Origin: JASLBX01 sp036373915
GTDB taxonomy: Bacteria; Actinomycetota; Actinomycetes; Jiangellales; Jiangellaceae
Length of the DNA: 25,272 nucleotides
Direction of reading: 5' to 3'
Assembly: GCA_036373915.1 (NCBI GenBank)
Contig: DASUUU010000008.1
Location: forward strand, 1 to 25,272
Below are positions 13,424 through 21,237 of this stretch, piece after piece. A program made the position numbers and the translations under genes. Numbering within the stretch: position 1 is the first letter of the stretch; every line of letters starts with the position of its first letter. The notes beneath the pieces are model-generated. The model did no database searches and had not been told where the DNA came from. It was given only the letters and a program-made list of their open reading frames with translations.

Positions 13424-14314
13424 GTGCTCGAGTTCGACGGTTTGACCAAGCGGTTCGGACCCGTTGCCGCGCTGGACGGGTGCACGTTCGGCGTCCAGAC
13501 CGGGCGGATCACCGGGTTTCTTGGGCCCAACGGTGCCGGTAAGACGACGGCCATGCGCGCAGTGTTCGGGCTGGTCCGGCCGGATTCCGGGCAGGTTCGC
13601 TGGCGCGGCCATCCGGTGAGCCATCGCGAGCGGCTGCGTTTCGGCTATCTGCCGGAGGAGCGCGGCGTCTACCCGAAGATGCGGGTACGGGATCAGCTCA
13701 CCTACTTCGGCCGGCTGTCCGAGATGACCCGGGCCGACGCGGACGCGGCTGCGGATCGCTGGCTCGATCGGCTCGGGCTTTCCGACCGTTCCGGCGATCG
13801 GGTGGAGGTGCTCTCGCACGGCAACCAACAGCGCTTCCAACTGGCCCTGGCGGTGATCAACGACCCGGAGCTGTTGGTCCTCGACGAGCCGTTCAGCGGG
13901 CTCGACCCGCTGGCCGTGGACACGATGATGGAACTGCTCCGCGAGCTTGCGGCAGCGGGTGTGGCGGTGCTGTTCTCGAGCCACCAACTCGACCTGGTCG
14001 AGGACCTCTGCGAGGACGTCGTCATCATCGATCATGGCCGGGTGGTGATGAGCGGCCAGGTGCGTGAGCTCCGGACGACGGCGCAGCACCGCACAATGAC
14101 AGTGACCGTCCGCGGAGTGGGCGCCGGCTGGTTGCCGGACGTGCCGGGCGTGACGGTGCTGTCGGAGAGTGACGGCACCGCGCGGTTGCAGCTTCAGCGC
14201 GACACCGATCCGACCGAAGTGATCCGTCTGGCCCGCGAAGCCGGTGAGGTGACGGCGGTGGCCTACCAGCCTCCCGATCTCAGCGAGCTGTTCCGGAGGG
14301 CGGTGCGGTCATGA
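13424..14314 (+). CDS. ABC transporter ATP-binding protein (NatA-like)
   Basis: Protein of 296 residues from GTG 13424; the ribosome-binding site is poor. The nucleotide-binding domain has Walker A GPNGAGKTT (34-42), the Q-loop region YLPEERG (75-81) and signature LSHGNQQR (about 130-137). Walker B LLVLDEP (150-156) and the H-loop SSHQLD complete it. The LSHGN variant replaces LSGGQ and is usual in the NatA-type subgroup with a C-terminal DUF4162-like region, which here covers about 215-290. It drives an ABC-2 type exporter with the permease encoded next; the genes overlap as ATGA. The substrate (Na+, drug or lipid) is unknown. Confidence 0.93.
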   Translation: MLEFDGLTKRFGPVAALDGCTFGVQTGRITGFLGPNGAGKTTAMRAVFGLVRPDSGQVRWRGHPVSHRERLRFGYLPEERGVYPKMRVRDQLTYFGRLSEMTRADADAAADRWLDRLGLSDRSGDRVEVLSHGNQQRFQLALAVINDPELLVLDEPFSGLDPLAVDTMMELLRELAAAGVAVLFSSHQLDLVEDLCEDVVIIDHGRVVMSGQVRELRTTAQHRTMTVTVRGVGAGWLPDVPGVTVLSESDGTARLQLQRDTDPTEVIRLAREAGEVTAVAYQPPDLSELFRRAVRS

Positions 14315-15498
14315 GATCGACCCGGAGTGTGCTTCTCGTCGCGCGGCGGGAACTCTTCGAGCGAGCGCGCAGCCCGGCGTTCATCGTCTCCCTGGTCATC
14401 AGCGTGCTCGTGATCGGTGCGGTAGTCGTGCTGCCCACCCTGTTCGCAGAGGGATCCCGGCAGGTCGCGCTGATCGACGCCGAGTCCACCGCGATGGAGG
14501 ACCTGGTCCAGGCCGAGGCGGACCGCGCGGGGCTGACCGTCGAGGTCGCCCACTACGCCGACCTCGCCGCGGCCGAAGCGGATCTGCAAGCCGGCGACCT
14601 TGATGTGGTCGTCTCCGACCGGGAGATTGTGTGGTCGGCCGAGCCGGACACTGAGCTCGAGACCGTCGTCGAGGGCGCGTTGTTCATGGCCAACGTGCAG
14701 GAACGCGCCGCTGAGCTGGGCCTGGAGCCCTCAGCTGCGGCGGAGTTGCTCGCTCCGGCCGACGTCACGGTCCGCTCGCTGGAACCTGTCGACTCCGACA
14801 TCGAGGCCCGCCGGTTGATGGCGATGGTCACCATGGTCCTGCTGTTCATGGCGATCGCCATGTACGGCGCGTTCGTGTTGACCGGTGTGGTGGAGGAGAA
14901 GTCCAGCCGGGTCGTCGAAGTACTCCTGGCCCGGGTGCCGCCACGACACCTGCTGGCCGGCAAGATCCTGGGCATCGGGGTGCTGGGCCTGGCGCAGGTG
15001 GCGGTGATAGCCGTTGCCGCCGCCGTTGCGCTGAGATTGACCGATGACGGCACGATCGAGCTTCCGTCGATAAGCCTTGGCCTGGTTGCTCTGCTGCTGC
15101 TCTGGTTCATTCTGGGCTTCGCGTTCTACAGCACTGCGTACGGCGCGCTCGGCGCACTCGCGTCCCGCACCGAAGACGCCCAGAGCGCGACCGGACCGCT
15201 CACCGCCGTGCTCATCGGAGGCTACTTCTTCGTGTTCGTCACGGTGGCCGGTGATGGCGCCGAGTGGGTCGTGCGGCTGGCGACCTTGCTGCCGCTCACG
15301 GCGCCGATGGCGGTCCCCATGCGGGCCGCGGCGGGGGAGTTGCCAGTCTGGGAGGGTGCGGCGGCCGTGGTACTGATGCTCATCGCCATCTACGCGATGA
15401 TCAGGTTCGCCGGACGCATGTACACCGGAGCCGTGCTACGGACCGGGGCGAAGGTGCGCATCCGCGAGGCGCTGCGCGCGTCGTCCGATGTGGAGTGA
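14311..15498 (+). CDS. ABC-2 type transporter permease (NatB-like)
   Basis: Protein of 395 residues. One N-terminal helix (about 22-45) is followed by a large outside loop (about 46-165). Five or so helices lie in the C-terminal half, beginning LMAMVTMVLLFMAIAMYGAF. The cytoplasmic EEKSSRVVEVLL segment after the second helix is characteristic of the NatB/ABC2_membrane_3 group. It is the membrane partner of the ATPase directly upstream, with an ATGA overlap. It ends 15 bp before the stop of the convergent oxidoreductase gene. Confidence 0.92.
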   Translation: MRSTRSVLLVARRELFERARSPAFIVSLVISVLVIGAVVVLPTLFAEGSRQVALIDAESTAMEDLVQAEADRAGLTVEVAHYADLAAAEADLQAGDLDVVVSDREIVWSAEPDTELETVVEGALFMANVQERAAELGLEPSAAAELLAPADVTVRSLEPVDSDIEARRLMAMVTMVLLFMAIAMYGAFVLTGVVEEKSSRVVEVLLARVPPRHLLAGKILGIGVLGLAQVAVIAVAAAVALRLTDDGTIELPSISLGLVALLLLWFILGFAFYSTAYGALGALASRTEDAQSATGPLTAVLIGGYFFVFVTVAGDGAEWVVRLATLLPLTAPMAVPMRAAAGELPVWEGAAAVVLMLIAIYAMIRFAGRMYTGAVLRTGAKVRIREALRASSDVE

Positions 15499-15513
15499 CC
15501 GGATCCGGAGCGC

Positions 15514-16464
15514 TCAGGCGCCGGCCAGCTTGGCCACGACGGGTGCGAACGCCTGCATGGCACGGTCGCTGACAACGTAGTACGAGAAGCCGTACTCTTC
15601 GCGGCGGGCCAGCATGAGCTCGGCAATCCGCTCGACGGGGCCGATGAACGCGGACGGCATGTCAGGTACCAGGTCGGCCGCTCCGGTGCCCCAGCCTCGT
15701 TCCACGGCGAACCGCAGCGCCGCGCCGCGGTGGTCGTCGGTGATGACCGGCGAGATCATCATGCTGAGCTCGAGCCGGGCGAAGCGGTCGCCGGCCGCCT
15801 CGCGGATCCAGGAGATCTTCTGCGCCGTGGTGGCCGGAGTCCGTTCTGAGATGTCCTCGGAGATGGTGCCGCTCGGCAGCGCCTTGGGCAGGATGCCGAC
15901 GATGTCGGCGTGCCGGCCGGCCAACCCGAGCATCCGGCGGCTCCCGGCGCCGACCAGCAGTGGCGGATGCGGCCGTTGGGCCGGCCGCGGAAAGCCGTCC
16001 AGCTCGGTGAGCTGGTAGTGCCGGCCGTCGAACGTCACCGGATCGCCGGCGAAAAGCGCCTTGAGAACTCGGATCGACTCCTCGAGGCGGCCGACCCGGT
16101 CGCCGGGCGGGTCGAACGCAACGCCGGCGGCGGCGTACTCCGCGGCCGACCAGCCGGCCCCCATGCCGAGCTCGAATCGGCCTCCGGACAGCATGTCGAG
16201 CGTGGCGGCCTCTTTCGCGAGCATCACGGGATGCCGGTAGTCGTTCGCGAGCACCAGTGTTCCTACCCGCAGCGTGGACGTGGCACCCGCCGCGGCGGTC
16301 AAGGCGATCAGCGGCGCTAGCTGGTGGCCGAACGGCTCGGCGACGAAATGGTCACGCAACAGCAGGGTGTCGTATCCCGACTCTTCTGCGCGCCGCGCGC
16401 AGTCGACGAGCTCAGTACCGGTGCCGATCGACTCGCCGACCACGCCGAACCGAAAATGTCTCAT
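15514..16464 (-). CDS. F420-dependent LLM-class oxidoreductase (MSMEG_2516-like)
   Basis: Protein of 316 residues with the luciferase-like TIM barrel. It begins RHFRFGVVGESIGTGTELVD, with LLLRDHFVAEPFG and TLRVGTLVLANDYRHPVMLAKEAATLDMLSGGRFELGMGAGW. PHPPLLVGAGSRRMLGLAGRHADIVG forms the cofactor region. The pattern matches the F420-dependent subgroup typified by MSMEG_2516, which uses reduced coenzyme F420 rather than FMN; the substrate is unknown. It is not related in detail to the CE1758-type oxygenase at 10955. The gene stands alone, divergent from the SHOCT gene across 212 bp. GGAGG lies close upstream of the ATG on the minus strand. Confidence 0.87.
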   Translation of the reverse strand: MRHFRFGVVGESIGTGTELVDCARRAEESGYDTLLLRDHFVAEPFGHQLAPLIALTAAAGATSTLRVGTLVLANDYRHPVMLAKEAATLDMLSGGRFELGMGAGWSAAEYAAAGVAFDPPGDRVGRLEESIRVLKALFAGDPVTFDGRHYQLTELDGFPRPAQRPHPPLLVGAGSRRMLGLAGRHADIVGILPKALPSGTISEDISERTPATTAQKISWIREAAGDRFARLELSMMISPVITDDHRGAALRFAVERGWGTGAADLVPDMPSAFIGPVERIAELMLARREEYGFSYYVVSDRAMQAFAPVVAKLAGA

Positions 16465-16601
16465 GGGCCGTGCCTCCGTTGTGTGTGGACTGCCACGAGT
16501 CTGCTGGCCGACCGGATGACGTGCTGGCGGGATTCGGACGCGGTGTCCAGGAGGTCGCGCGGACCGCTCGTTGATGTGGTCGGTTCGGATTCCCCGCTCA
16601 G

Positions 16602-16621
16602 GTCGGGACTAAATGCCCTAT
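16602..16621. promoter_or_regulatory. DosR/DevR-like box upstream of the SHOCT gene
   Basis: The 20-bp site at 16602-16621 contains GGGACTAAATGCCC and matches about 15 of 20 positions of the mycobacterial DosR consensus (GGGACTWWAGTCCC core). It is 56 bases before the SHOCT ATG. In mycobacteria such sites mediate hypoxia/NO induction. The factor in this organism is unknown. Confidence 0.4.
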
Positions 16622-16676
16622 CCCATCTGACACGACCGGGTAGTCACTGGAGAAAAGGTTTGGAGGTGGCTGGTCG

Positions 16677-16982
16677 ATGATGGACGAAGCGATGGGCGGC
16701 GCCATGGGCGGCATGATGCTGGTCTTGATGTTGATCGCCGCTGTGGTTCTGCTTGCTGGTGCGCTCGGCGGGTGGCGTGTCGTTGCGGGGCTCAAGAATC
16801 GAGCGAGCGAACTACGTGCTCCTCAACTTCGACCAGGCGTGGAAGAGCCTGCTGCCCGACCATCCGCGCTTGAACAGGCCAAGGAGCGCTACGCGCGTGG
16901 CGAGATCGATCATGCCGAGCTCGAACGGCTTCTCGACGTCGTGCTCAGAAATGATCAGCTCACCGGCGGGGAATCTCGTTGA
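16677..16982 (+). CDS. Small membrane protein with C-terminal SHOCT domain
   Basis: Protein of 101 residues from ATG 16677 (a second ATG follows at once), with GGAGGTGG seven bases upstream. A Gly/Met-rich N-terminus leads into one membrane helix (about 12-36), then a linker and a SHOCT domain (about 63-91: ALEQAKERYARGEIDHAELERLLD). SHOCT domains are short two-helix modules often found at the ends of small membrane or phage-shock-like proteins; their role is poorly known. The 3' end overlaps the 3' end of the convergent padR gene by 28 bp. A DosR-like box lies upstream. Confidence 0.88.
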   Translation: MMDEAMGGAMGGMMLVLMLIAAVVLLAGALGGWRVVAGLKNRASELRAPQLRPGVEEPAARPSALEQAKERYARGEIDHAELERLLDVVLRNDQLTGGESR

Positions 16983-17521
16983 TCGAGGATTGTCAGGATT
17001 CGCGTGCACCAGCGGATGTTCTGCTGCTCGTACATCCGCCCACCAATAAGCGTCAGGTACGGGCCGATGCGGCCGGCGTCACGGAGGAACTCCTGTTCGC
17101 TGCGCCCGGCGAGTAGGTCCTGACCGATGCGGTCGTAGTTAGCGAGTTTGGCGCGGGCTTGTTCCAGGCGTGTCGTAAGCGCTTCGATGACGGCCGCCTG
17201 GTCGCCGAAGTCGATCGCATGCAGCATGACCAGCATGTCGTCGCGCAGCGCCGCCGGCCTGGCCGGCTGCGCCGTGAACTTCCGTAGCTCTTCTCGTCCC
17301 GCGTCGGTCAGGGTGAAGACCCGCTTGTCGGGGCGGCGGCGTTGCCGGACGACGCGGGCACGCAGCAGCCCATCGTTCTCCAGGCGCTCGAGCTCGCGGT
17401 ACAGCTGCTGGGGAGTGCACGACCAGAAGTTCGCGACCGACACGTCGAACCGCTTAGCCAGTTCGTAGCCGGACGCCGCGTTGTTCGCCAGCGCGGCCAG
17501 TACGGCGTGCCGCAGGGCCAT
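16955..17521 (-). CDS. PadR-family transcriptional regulator
   Basis: Protein of 188 residues. The N-terminal winged helix (about 3-80) reads RHAVLAALANNAASGYELAKRF, then FWSCTPQQLYRELERLENDGLLRA and RRPDKRVFTLTDAGREELRKF, the classic PadR pattern. The C-terminal helical domain (about 92-175) is of the Vir_act_alpha_C type used for dimerisation. The start at 17521 has GGAGG about ten bases upstream. It is divergent from the SnoaL-SRPBCC gene; the ~60-bp gap contains a cluster of inverted repeats likely to be its operator. It probably represses itself and that gene. Confidence 0.93.
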   Translation of the reverse strand: MALRHAVLAALANNAASGYELAKRFDVSVANFWSCTPQQLYRELERLENDGLLRARVVRQRRRPDKRVFTLTDAGREELRKFTAQPARPAALRDDMLVMLHAIDFGDQAAVIEALTTRLEQARAKLANYDRIGQDLLAGRSEQEFLRDAGRIGPYLTLIGGRMYEQQNIRWCTRILTILDQRDSPPVS

Positions 17522-17545
17522 CTGGACAGCCTCCTCTCACATTGG

Positions 17546-17581
17546 CTAGTATCAAACACTACTATTCAATTAGTTTACTAG
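17546..17581. promoter_or_regulatory. Inverted-repeat cluster between padR and SnoaL-SRPBCC gene
   Basis: CTAGTA (17546-17551) and TACTAG (17576-17581) form a 6-bp inverted repeat. Between them lie several TAGT/ACTA pairs: TAGT 17547-17550 with ACTA 17558-17561, ACTA 17561-17564 with TAGT 17571-17574, and TAGT-TT-ACTA 17571-17580. The stretch is AT-rich compared with the surroundings and sits in the divergent promoter region, consistent with a PadR operator. Confidence 0.5.
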
Positions 17582-17590
17582 GTGGTATTG

Positions 17591-18424
17591 GTGCATCCTT
17601 TCCGTGTTGCGATCGAATCCGGTGACATCGATGCTGCCGTCGGGTTGCTCGCCGAGGACGTCGAGTTCCGGAGCCCTGTCGTGTTCCGCCCCTACCGTGG
17701 GCGCGAGGCGGTTGCCACGGTGATCCGCGGGGTGGCGCAGGTGTTCGAGGACTTCCGCTACCTGCGCGAGATCGGCGAGCCGGGCGGGCGCGATCACGCC
17801 CTCGTCTTCTCGGCACGGGTAGGGGACAGGCAGATAGAGGGCTGCGACTTCGTTCGGTGCAACGAGGACGGCTCGATCGCCGAGCTCGTCGTCATGGTGC
17901 GCCCGCTGACCGGCGTCATCGCCCTCGCCAAGGCGATGCAGCGGGCGATCGATGTCACCGCGCTGCCGTACATCGACGACCACGACGTCCTGATCGCAGC
18001 GTCACCGGCGGCGGTCTGGCGGCACCTGATCATCGCAGTCGGCTGGTCCGGCCGGGCTGTCTCCGCGGTCGCGCCATTGTTGGGTGCCGTTCCCCGGCGC
18101 GCGAGCGGTGATCCGCTGGCCGAGGGGTCGACGGTGCCCGGGTTCAGAGTCCGAGAGGCCGTACCCGGCGACCGGCTGGTGCTGGCCGGGCATCACCGGT
18201 TCTCCGAGTACGCCCTGGTTTACACGCTCGCCGAAGAACCCGGCGGTACCCGCCTTCGCGCCCGCACCCATGCTCGCTTTCCCGGGTTACGCGGAGAGCT
18301 CTACCGCACCGTGGTGATAAGGAGCGGCGGCCACCGGGTGCTGGTGCGACGCATCCTCCGCGGAGTCCGTCGGGCCGCGGAGTCGCAGGTCAAGACCGGT
18401 GAGCCGGCCCAATCGTCGGATTGA
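17591..18424 (+). CDS. Fusion of SnoaL-like (NTF2) and SRPBCC domains
   Basis: Protein of 277 residues if started at GTG 17591, which has AGGTGG five bases upstream; GTG 17582 would add three residues. Residues 1 to about 110 look like a SnoaL/NTF2-fold domain (HPFRVAIESGDIDAAVGLLAEDVEFRSPV, then GCDFVRCNEDGSIAELVVMVRPLTGV). Residues about 125-265 look like an SRPBCC domain: AASPAAVWRHLI, DRLVLAGHHRFSEYALVYTLAEE, TRLRARTHARFPG and ELYRTVVIRSGGHRVLVRRIL. Both folds bind hydrophobic small molecules. No enzyme activity can be assigned. It is divergent from padR, so a small ligand sensed by the PadR protein may induce it. Confidence 0.75.
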   Translation: MHPFRVAIESGDIDAAVGLLAEDVEFRSPVVFRPYRGREAVATVIRGVAQVFEDFRYLREIGEPGGRDHALVFSARVGDRQIEGCDFVRCNEDGSIAELVVMVRPLTGVIALAKAMQRAIDVTALPYIDDHDVLIAASPAAVWRHLIIAVGWSGRAVSAVAPLLGAVPRRASGDPLAEGSTVPGFRVREAVPGDRLVLAGHHRFSEYALVYTLAEEPGGTRLRARTHARFPGLRGELYRTVVIRSGGHRVLVRRILRGVRRAAESQVKTGEPAQSSD

Positions 18425-18474
18425 CCCGGCCCGCGCTCCACCGCCTGGCGACATGCGCGGGCCGGCCTGGTACG

Positions 18475-19071
18475 TCACGGTAGCGTGGTCAGACGCAGGT
18501 GGCCCGCGTCGACAAGACGCGCGTTTCCGTTGGCGTCGAATACCTCGATGACGTGCAGGTGGTAGCCGTAGCGGCTGCCTTCGGAGCCGGTCAGCACGGC
18601 ATGGAACGTCATGTCCGCCCGTAGGCCCCGTGTCCGTCGTCAGTGCCGTCCAGTTCCCGGTCGCGGGCTCGCACATCGGCAAGCCCGGCTGCGAACGGCT
18701 CGGTAGCGTCACTTGTGTCCTCGCAAGGGCCCGCGCCGGTGGCGTCACCGTCCATCGGCCACAACTCCAGGTGGAGTGCGTCGCGGGCCACACCGCTGAG
18801 CTCGCCGGTACCCGTGACCCGGGACCAGGCAGGTGAGGCGTCGATCAGCAGTGGCGCCGGTCCGACGTGTCCGCCGGCCTCCCAGGCGCAATAGCTCTCT
18901 CGGGTGGTGTTCAGGAAGCCGACCAGGCCGTTGTCGAAGTCGGGGAACACCGCGAGGATTGGTGCGATCTCCTCGGCGTGGGGCGGGATGGCGGTGGCTG
19001 TGTTGGCCGGCGTGACGAATGCCGCGGCCAGCGTGGACCACCACCGGGCCGAGCACGCACACCTCAGGCAT
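18475..19071 (-). pseudogene. Frameshifted hypothetical gene (two compensating shifts)
   Basis: Three adjoining minus-strand reading frames join into one ~198-residue product. The start (ATG 19071, GGCGGAG upstream) gives MPEVCVLGPVVVH. Near 19035 the coding pattern moves to another frame, TLAAAFVTPANTATAIPP through FPDFDNGLVGFLNTTRES and APLLIDASPAWSRVTGTG, until about 18625. It then returns to the first frame (ADMTFHAVLTGSEGSRYGYH ... LRLTTLP, stop at 18475). The second shift can be explained by one missing G in a G4 run at about 18626-18629. Third-position GC is high along the joined path, so this was recently coding. I do not recognise the family. It may be a true pseudogene or contain two sequencing errors. 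Confidence 0.6.
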
Positions 19072-19355
19072 CGCGACTCCGCCGGTTATGGGTTCTTGCC
19101 ACGAGGCACGATACCGAGCGATCGTCACAGTGGTGTTGATCTGGCAGCCTCGGAAGCGTTCCGGCGTCGCCCACTCTGGGTAGGCTCGGACACAAACCGA
19201 ATTGCCACGGCCGGACCGTGCCGCACCAAGATGGCGGAGTGCCGCGGATGGCTTCGGGAGCCGTTCGCGCGGTCCGCGGGTGTTTCTGCGCGTCCTCGGG
19301 TGGTGCCGGTCGCCAGTGGTCGTAATCCCGCACCTTCGTCGTTAGGGGCCGCCAA

Positions 19356-20288
19356 ATGCATCCGCTGAGGCTCGAGCATGTCACCAAGACCTATGGCCAC
19401 GACGTCGTGGTCGACGACCTGTCCTTCACCGTCGAGCCTGGGCGGGTAACCGGATTCCTGGGCCCTAACGGTGCCGGCAAGTCCACCACCATGAAGATCT
19501 TGCTTGACTTGGCCTCGGCCGACAAGGGACGTGCCACGATCGGCGGCACGCGGTATCGGGAACTACCCGACCCGGCACGAACGGTCGGGGTCATCCTGGA
19601 ACACGCGTACCATCCGGCCCGCAGTGGGCGCAACCACCTGCGCATCCTCGCCGACAGCACAGGCATCCCTACCGCACGCATCGACGAGGTGCTCGAATTG
19701 GTAGGACTCACCGATGCGGCCCACAAACACGCCGGCGCGTACTCCCTGGGTATGAAGCAGCGCCTCGGTCTCGCGGCGGCGCTGCTCGGTGACCCGCCGG
19801 TGCTGGTGCTCGACGAGCCGGGCAACGGCCTCGACCCACAGGGCATCCGTGATCTGCGTGACCTGCTCCGCACGCGGGCCGCTAACGGCGACACGGTGTT
19901 CGTGTCCAGCCACCTACTGGCCGAGGTCGAACACCTCGCTGATGAGGTCATCGTGCTCGACCGGGGCAAACTGGTCACCACTGGAGCCCTGTCGGATCTG
20001 CAGAGGGCCGGCACCTCGGTGCGCACGCCATCCCCGGAACCCCTGACCCAGATCCTGGAGGCCGCCGGCGGCACTGTGCAGGTCCGCGAGCAGGGAGCGC
20101 TGTTGGTCCGCGGCCTGTCGATCAGCGAGATCGGTGACCGGGCCTGCGCCGCCGGAATCGCTCTGCACGAGCTTTCTCCCCAGTCCGGCTCTTTGGAAGA
20201 TCTCTTCCTGGGCTGGACCGGCGACCACCAGGCCCACGATGTGCCCAGCGAACCTGGTCGCACCGAGACGGAGGTCCGATCGACATGA
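19356..20288 (+). CDS. ABC transporter ATP-binding protein
   Basis: Protein of 310 residues from ATG 19356, with AGGGG eight bases upstream. The ATPase motifs are intact: Walker A GPNGAGKSTT (about 33-42), signature YSLGMKQRLGLAAAL, Walker B LVLDEP followed by GNGLDPQG, and H-loop SSHLLAEVEH. The short C-terminal extension contains a DUF4162-like half. It is of the type that powers ABC-2 exporters of antibiotics or bacteriocin-like peptides, with the permease encoded next (ATGA overlap). It is only distantly similar to the ATPase at 13424, and the two signature motifs differ (LGMKQ against LSHGN). The substrate is unknown. Confidence 0.93.
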   Translation: MHPLRLEHVTKTYGHDVVVDDLSFTVEPGRVTGFLGPNGAGKSTTMKILLDLASADKGRATIGGTRYRELPDPARTVGVILEHAYHPARSGRNHLRILADSTGIPTARIDEVLELVGLTDAAHKHAGAYSLGMKQRLGLAAALLGDPPVLVLDEPGNGLDPQGIRDLRDLLRTRAANGDTVFVSSHLLAEVEHLADEVIVLDRGKLVTTGALSDLQRAGTSVRTPSPEPLTQILEAAGGTVQVREQGALLVRGLSISEIGDRACAAGIALHELSPQSGSLEDLFLGWTGDHQAHDVPSEPGRTETEVRST

Positions 20289-21031
20289 GCTGGCTGCGAC
20301 TCGTCCGAGCCGAACTCCGCAAGCTCACCACGACGAAGATGCCGTGGGGATTCCTTGCGGTGCTCGTTGTCATCAGCGCTACGACAGCCGCCGCCGTGCT
20401 CTGGGGTACCGACGCGGACGGCAGCAAGGGCTTCATCGCCACAGCCGAGGACCAGCGGTCGCTGATGGCCTTCGGGTTGAACGCCATGATCGTCGCCGGT
20501 TTGTTCGGAGCCATAGCGGTGGCCCGTGAGTACGGCCATGGCACCGTGATTCCGACATTCCTGAGCGCCCCGCGCCGGCACCGGGCGGTGCTCGCGCAGT
20601 TCACCGCGGTGCTGATCGGCGGCGCTCTGCTGGGTCTTGTCGGCGCCGCGCTGACCGTCGCCGCGGTCGCGGCCTCGCTTCCGGCGGTCGGCTACGACTT
20701 CATGGTGTCCGCCGGCGCCGTAACCCAGGTGGTCGCCGCCTCGGCTTTCGCGGGCGCGAGTGGCGCCGTCCTCGGGGCGGGTATCGGGGCGATTGTCCGC
20801 AACATGGGTGGTGCTGTCACGGCCGCCGTGCTGGTGCTGTTCATCATCCCGCCACTCGTCGTGCAGCTGGTGCCCGAAGCAGTCTCGTGGGTGCCAGGCG
20901 CGCTCGCCGCCGTCCTCTCAGGCGTCAGTAGCGAGGTCGGGGTGCTCGCGGCCGTGGCGGTGGTTGCCGCCTGGGGCATCATCCCGGCTGCCATCGGCCT
21001 GGTCTTCGTGCAGCGGCGTGACGTCGTCTGA
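20285..21031 (+). CDS. ABC-2 type transporter permease
   Basis: Protein of 248 residues with about six membrane helices. It begins WLRLVRAELRKLTTTKMPWG, the cytoplasmic entry helix common to ABC-2 permeases, and has the conserved ARE segment (AVAREYGHGTVIPTFLSAPRR) after the second helix. The C-terminus ends GLVFVQRRDVV on the inside. It partners the ATPase directly upstream, with overlapping stop and start codons. Length and layout match small ABC-2 permeases encoded beside resistance or immunity-type ATPases. Confidence 0.92.
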   Translation: MSWLRLVRAELRKLTTTKMPWGFLAVLVVISATTAAAVLWGTDADGSKGFIATAEDQRSLMAFGLNAMIVAGLFGAIAVAREYGHGTVIPTFLSAPRRHRAVLAQFTAVLIGGALLGLVGAALTVAAVAASLPAVGYDFMVSAGAVTQVVAASAFAGASGAVLGAGIGAIVRNMGGAVTAAVLVLFIIPPLVVQLVPEAVSWVPGALAAVLSGVSSEVGVLAAVAVVAAWGIIPAAIGLVFVQRRDVV

Positions 21032-21237
21032 CCGGCCCGACTGCCCCGCACGGCTGTCGCCTGCCCCTCGGCTTGGGCGTGCAGCCCTACGGCACACCCG
21101 GTGGTGACTAGCGCCTCTAGTGCAGGGGTCGCAAGCCGCCGTGTACTGGAAGACAGCACACGTATCGCACCGGAGACGTACGGAGCGCCTTCGGCCACAT
21201 CGTCGCCAGCGAGGGCGGCACGAACGAGGGCTTCGCC

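Noticed and set aside
19151..19163. Small palindrome CGGAA-GCG-TTCCG upstream of the second ABC transporter
   Set aside because: Arms are five bases and it is about 190 bases from the start codon with no promoter next to it.
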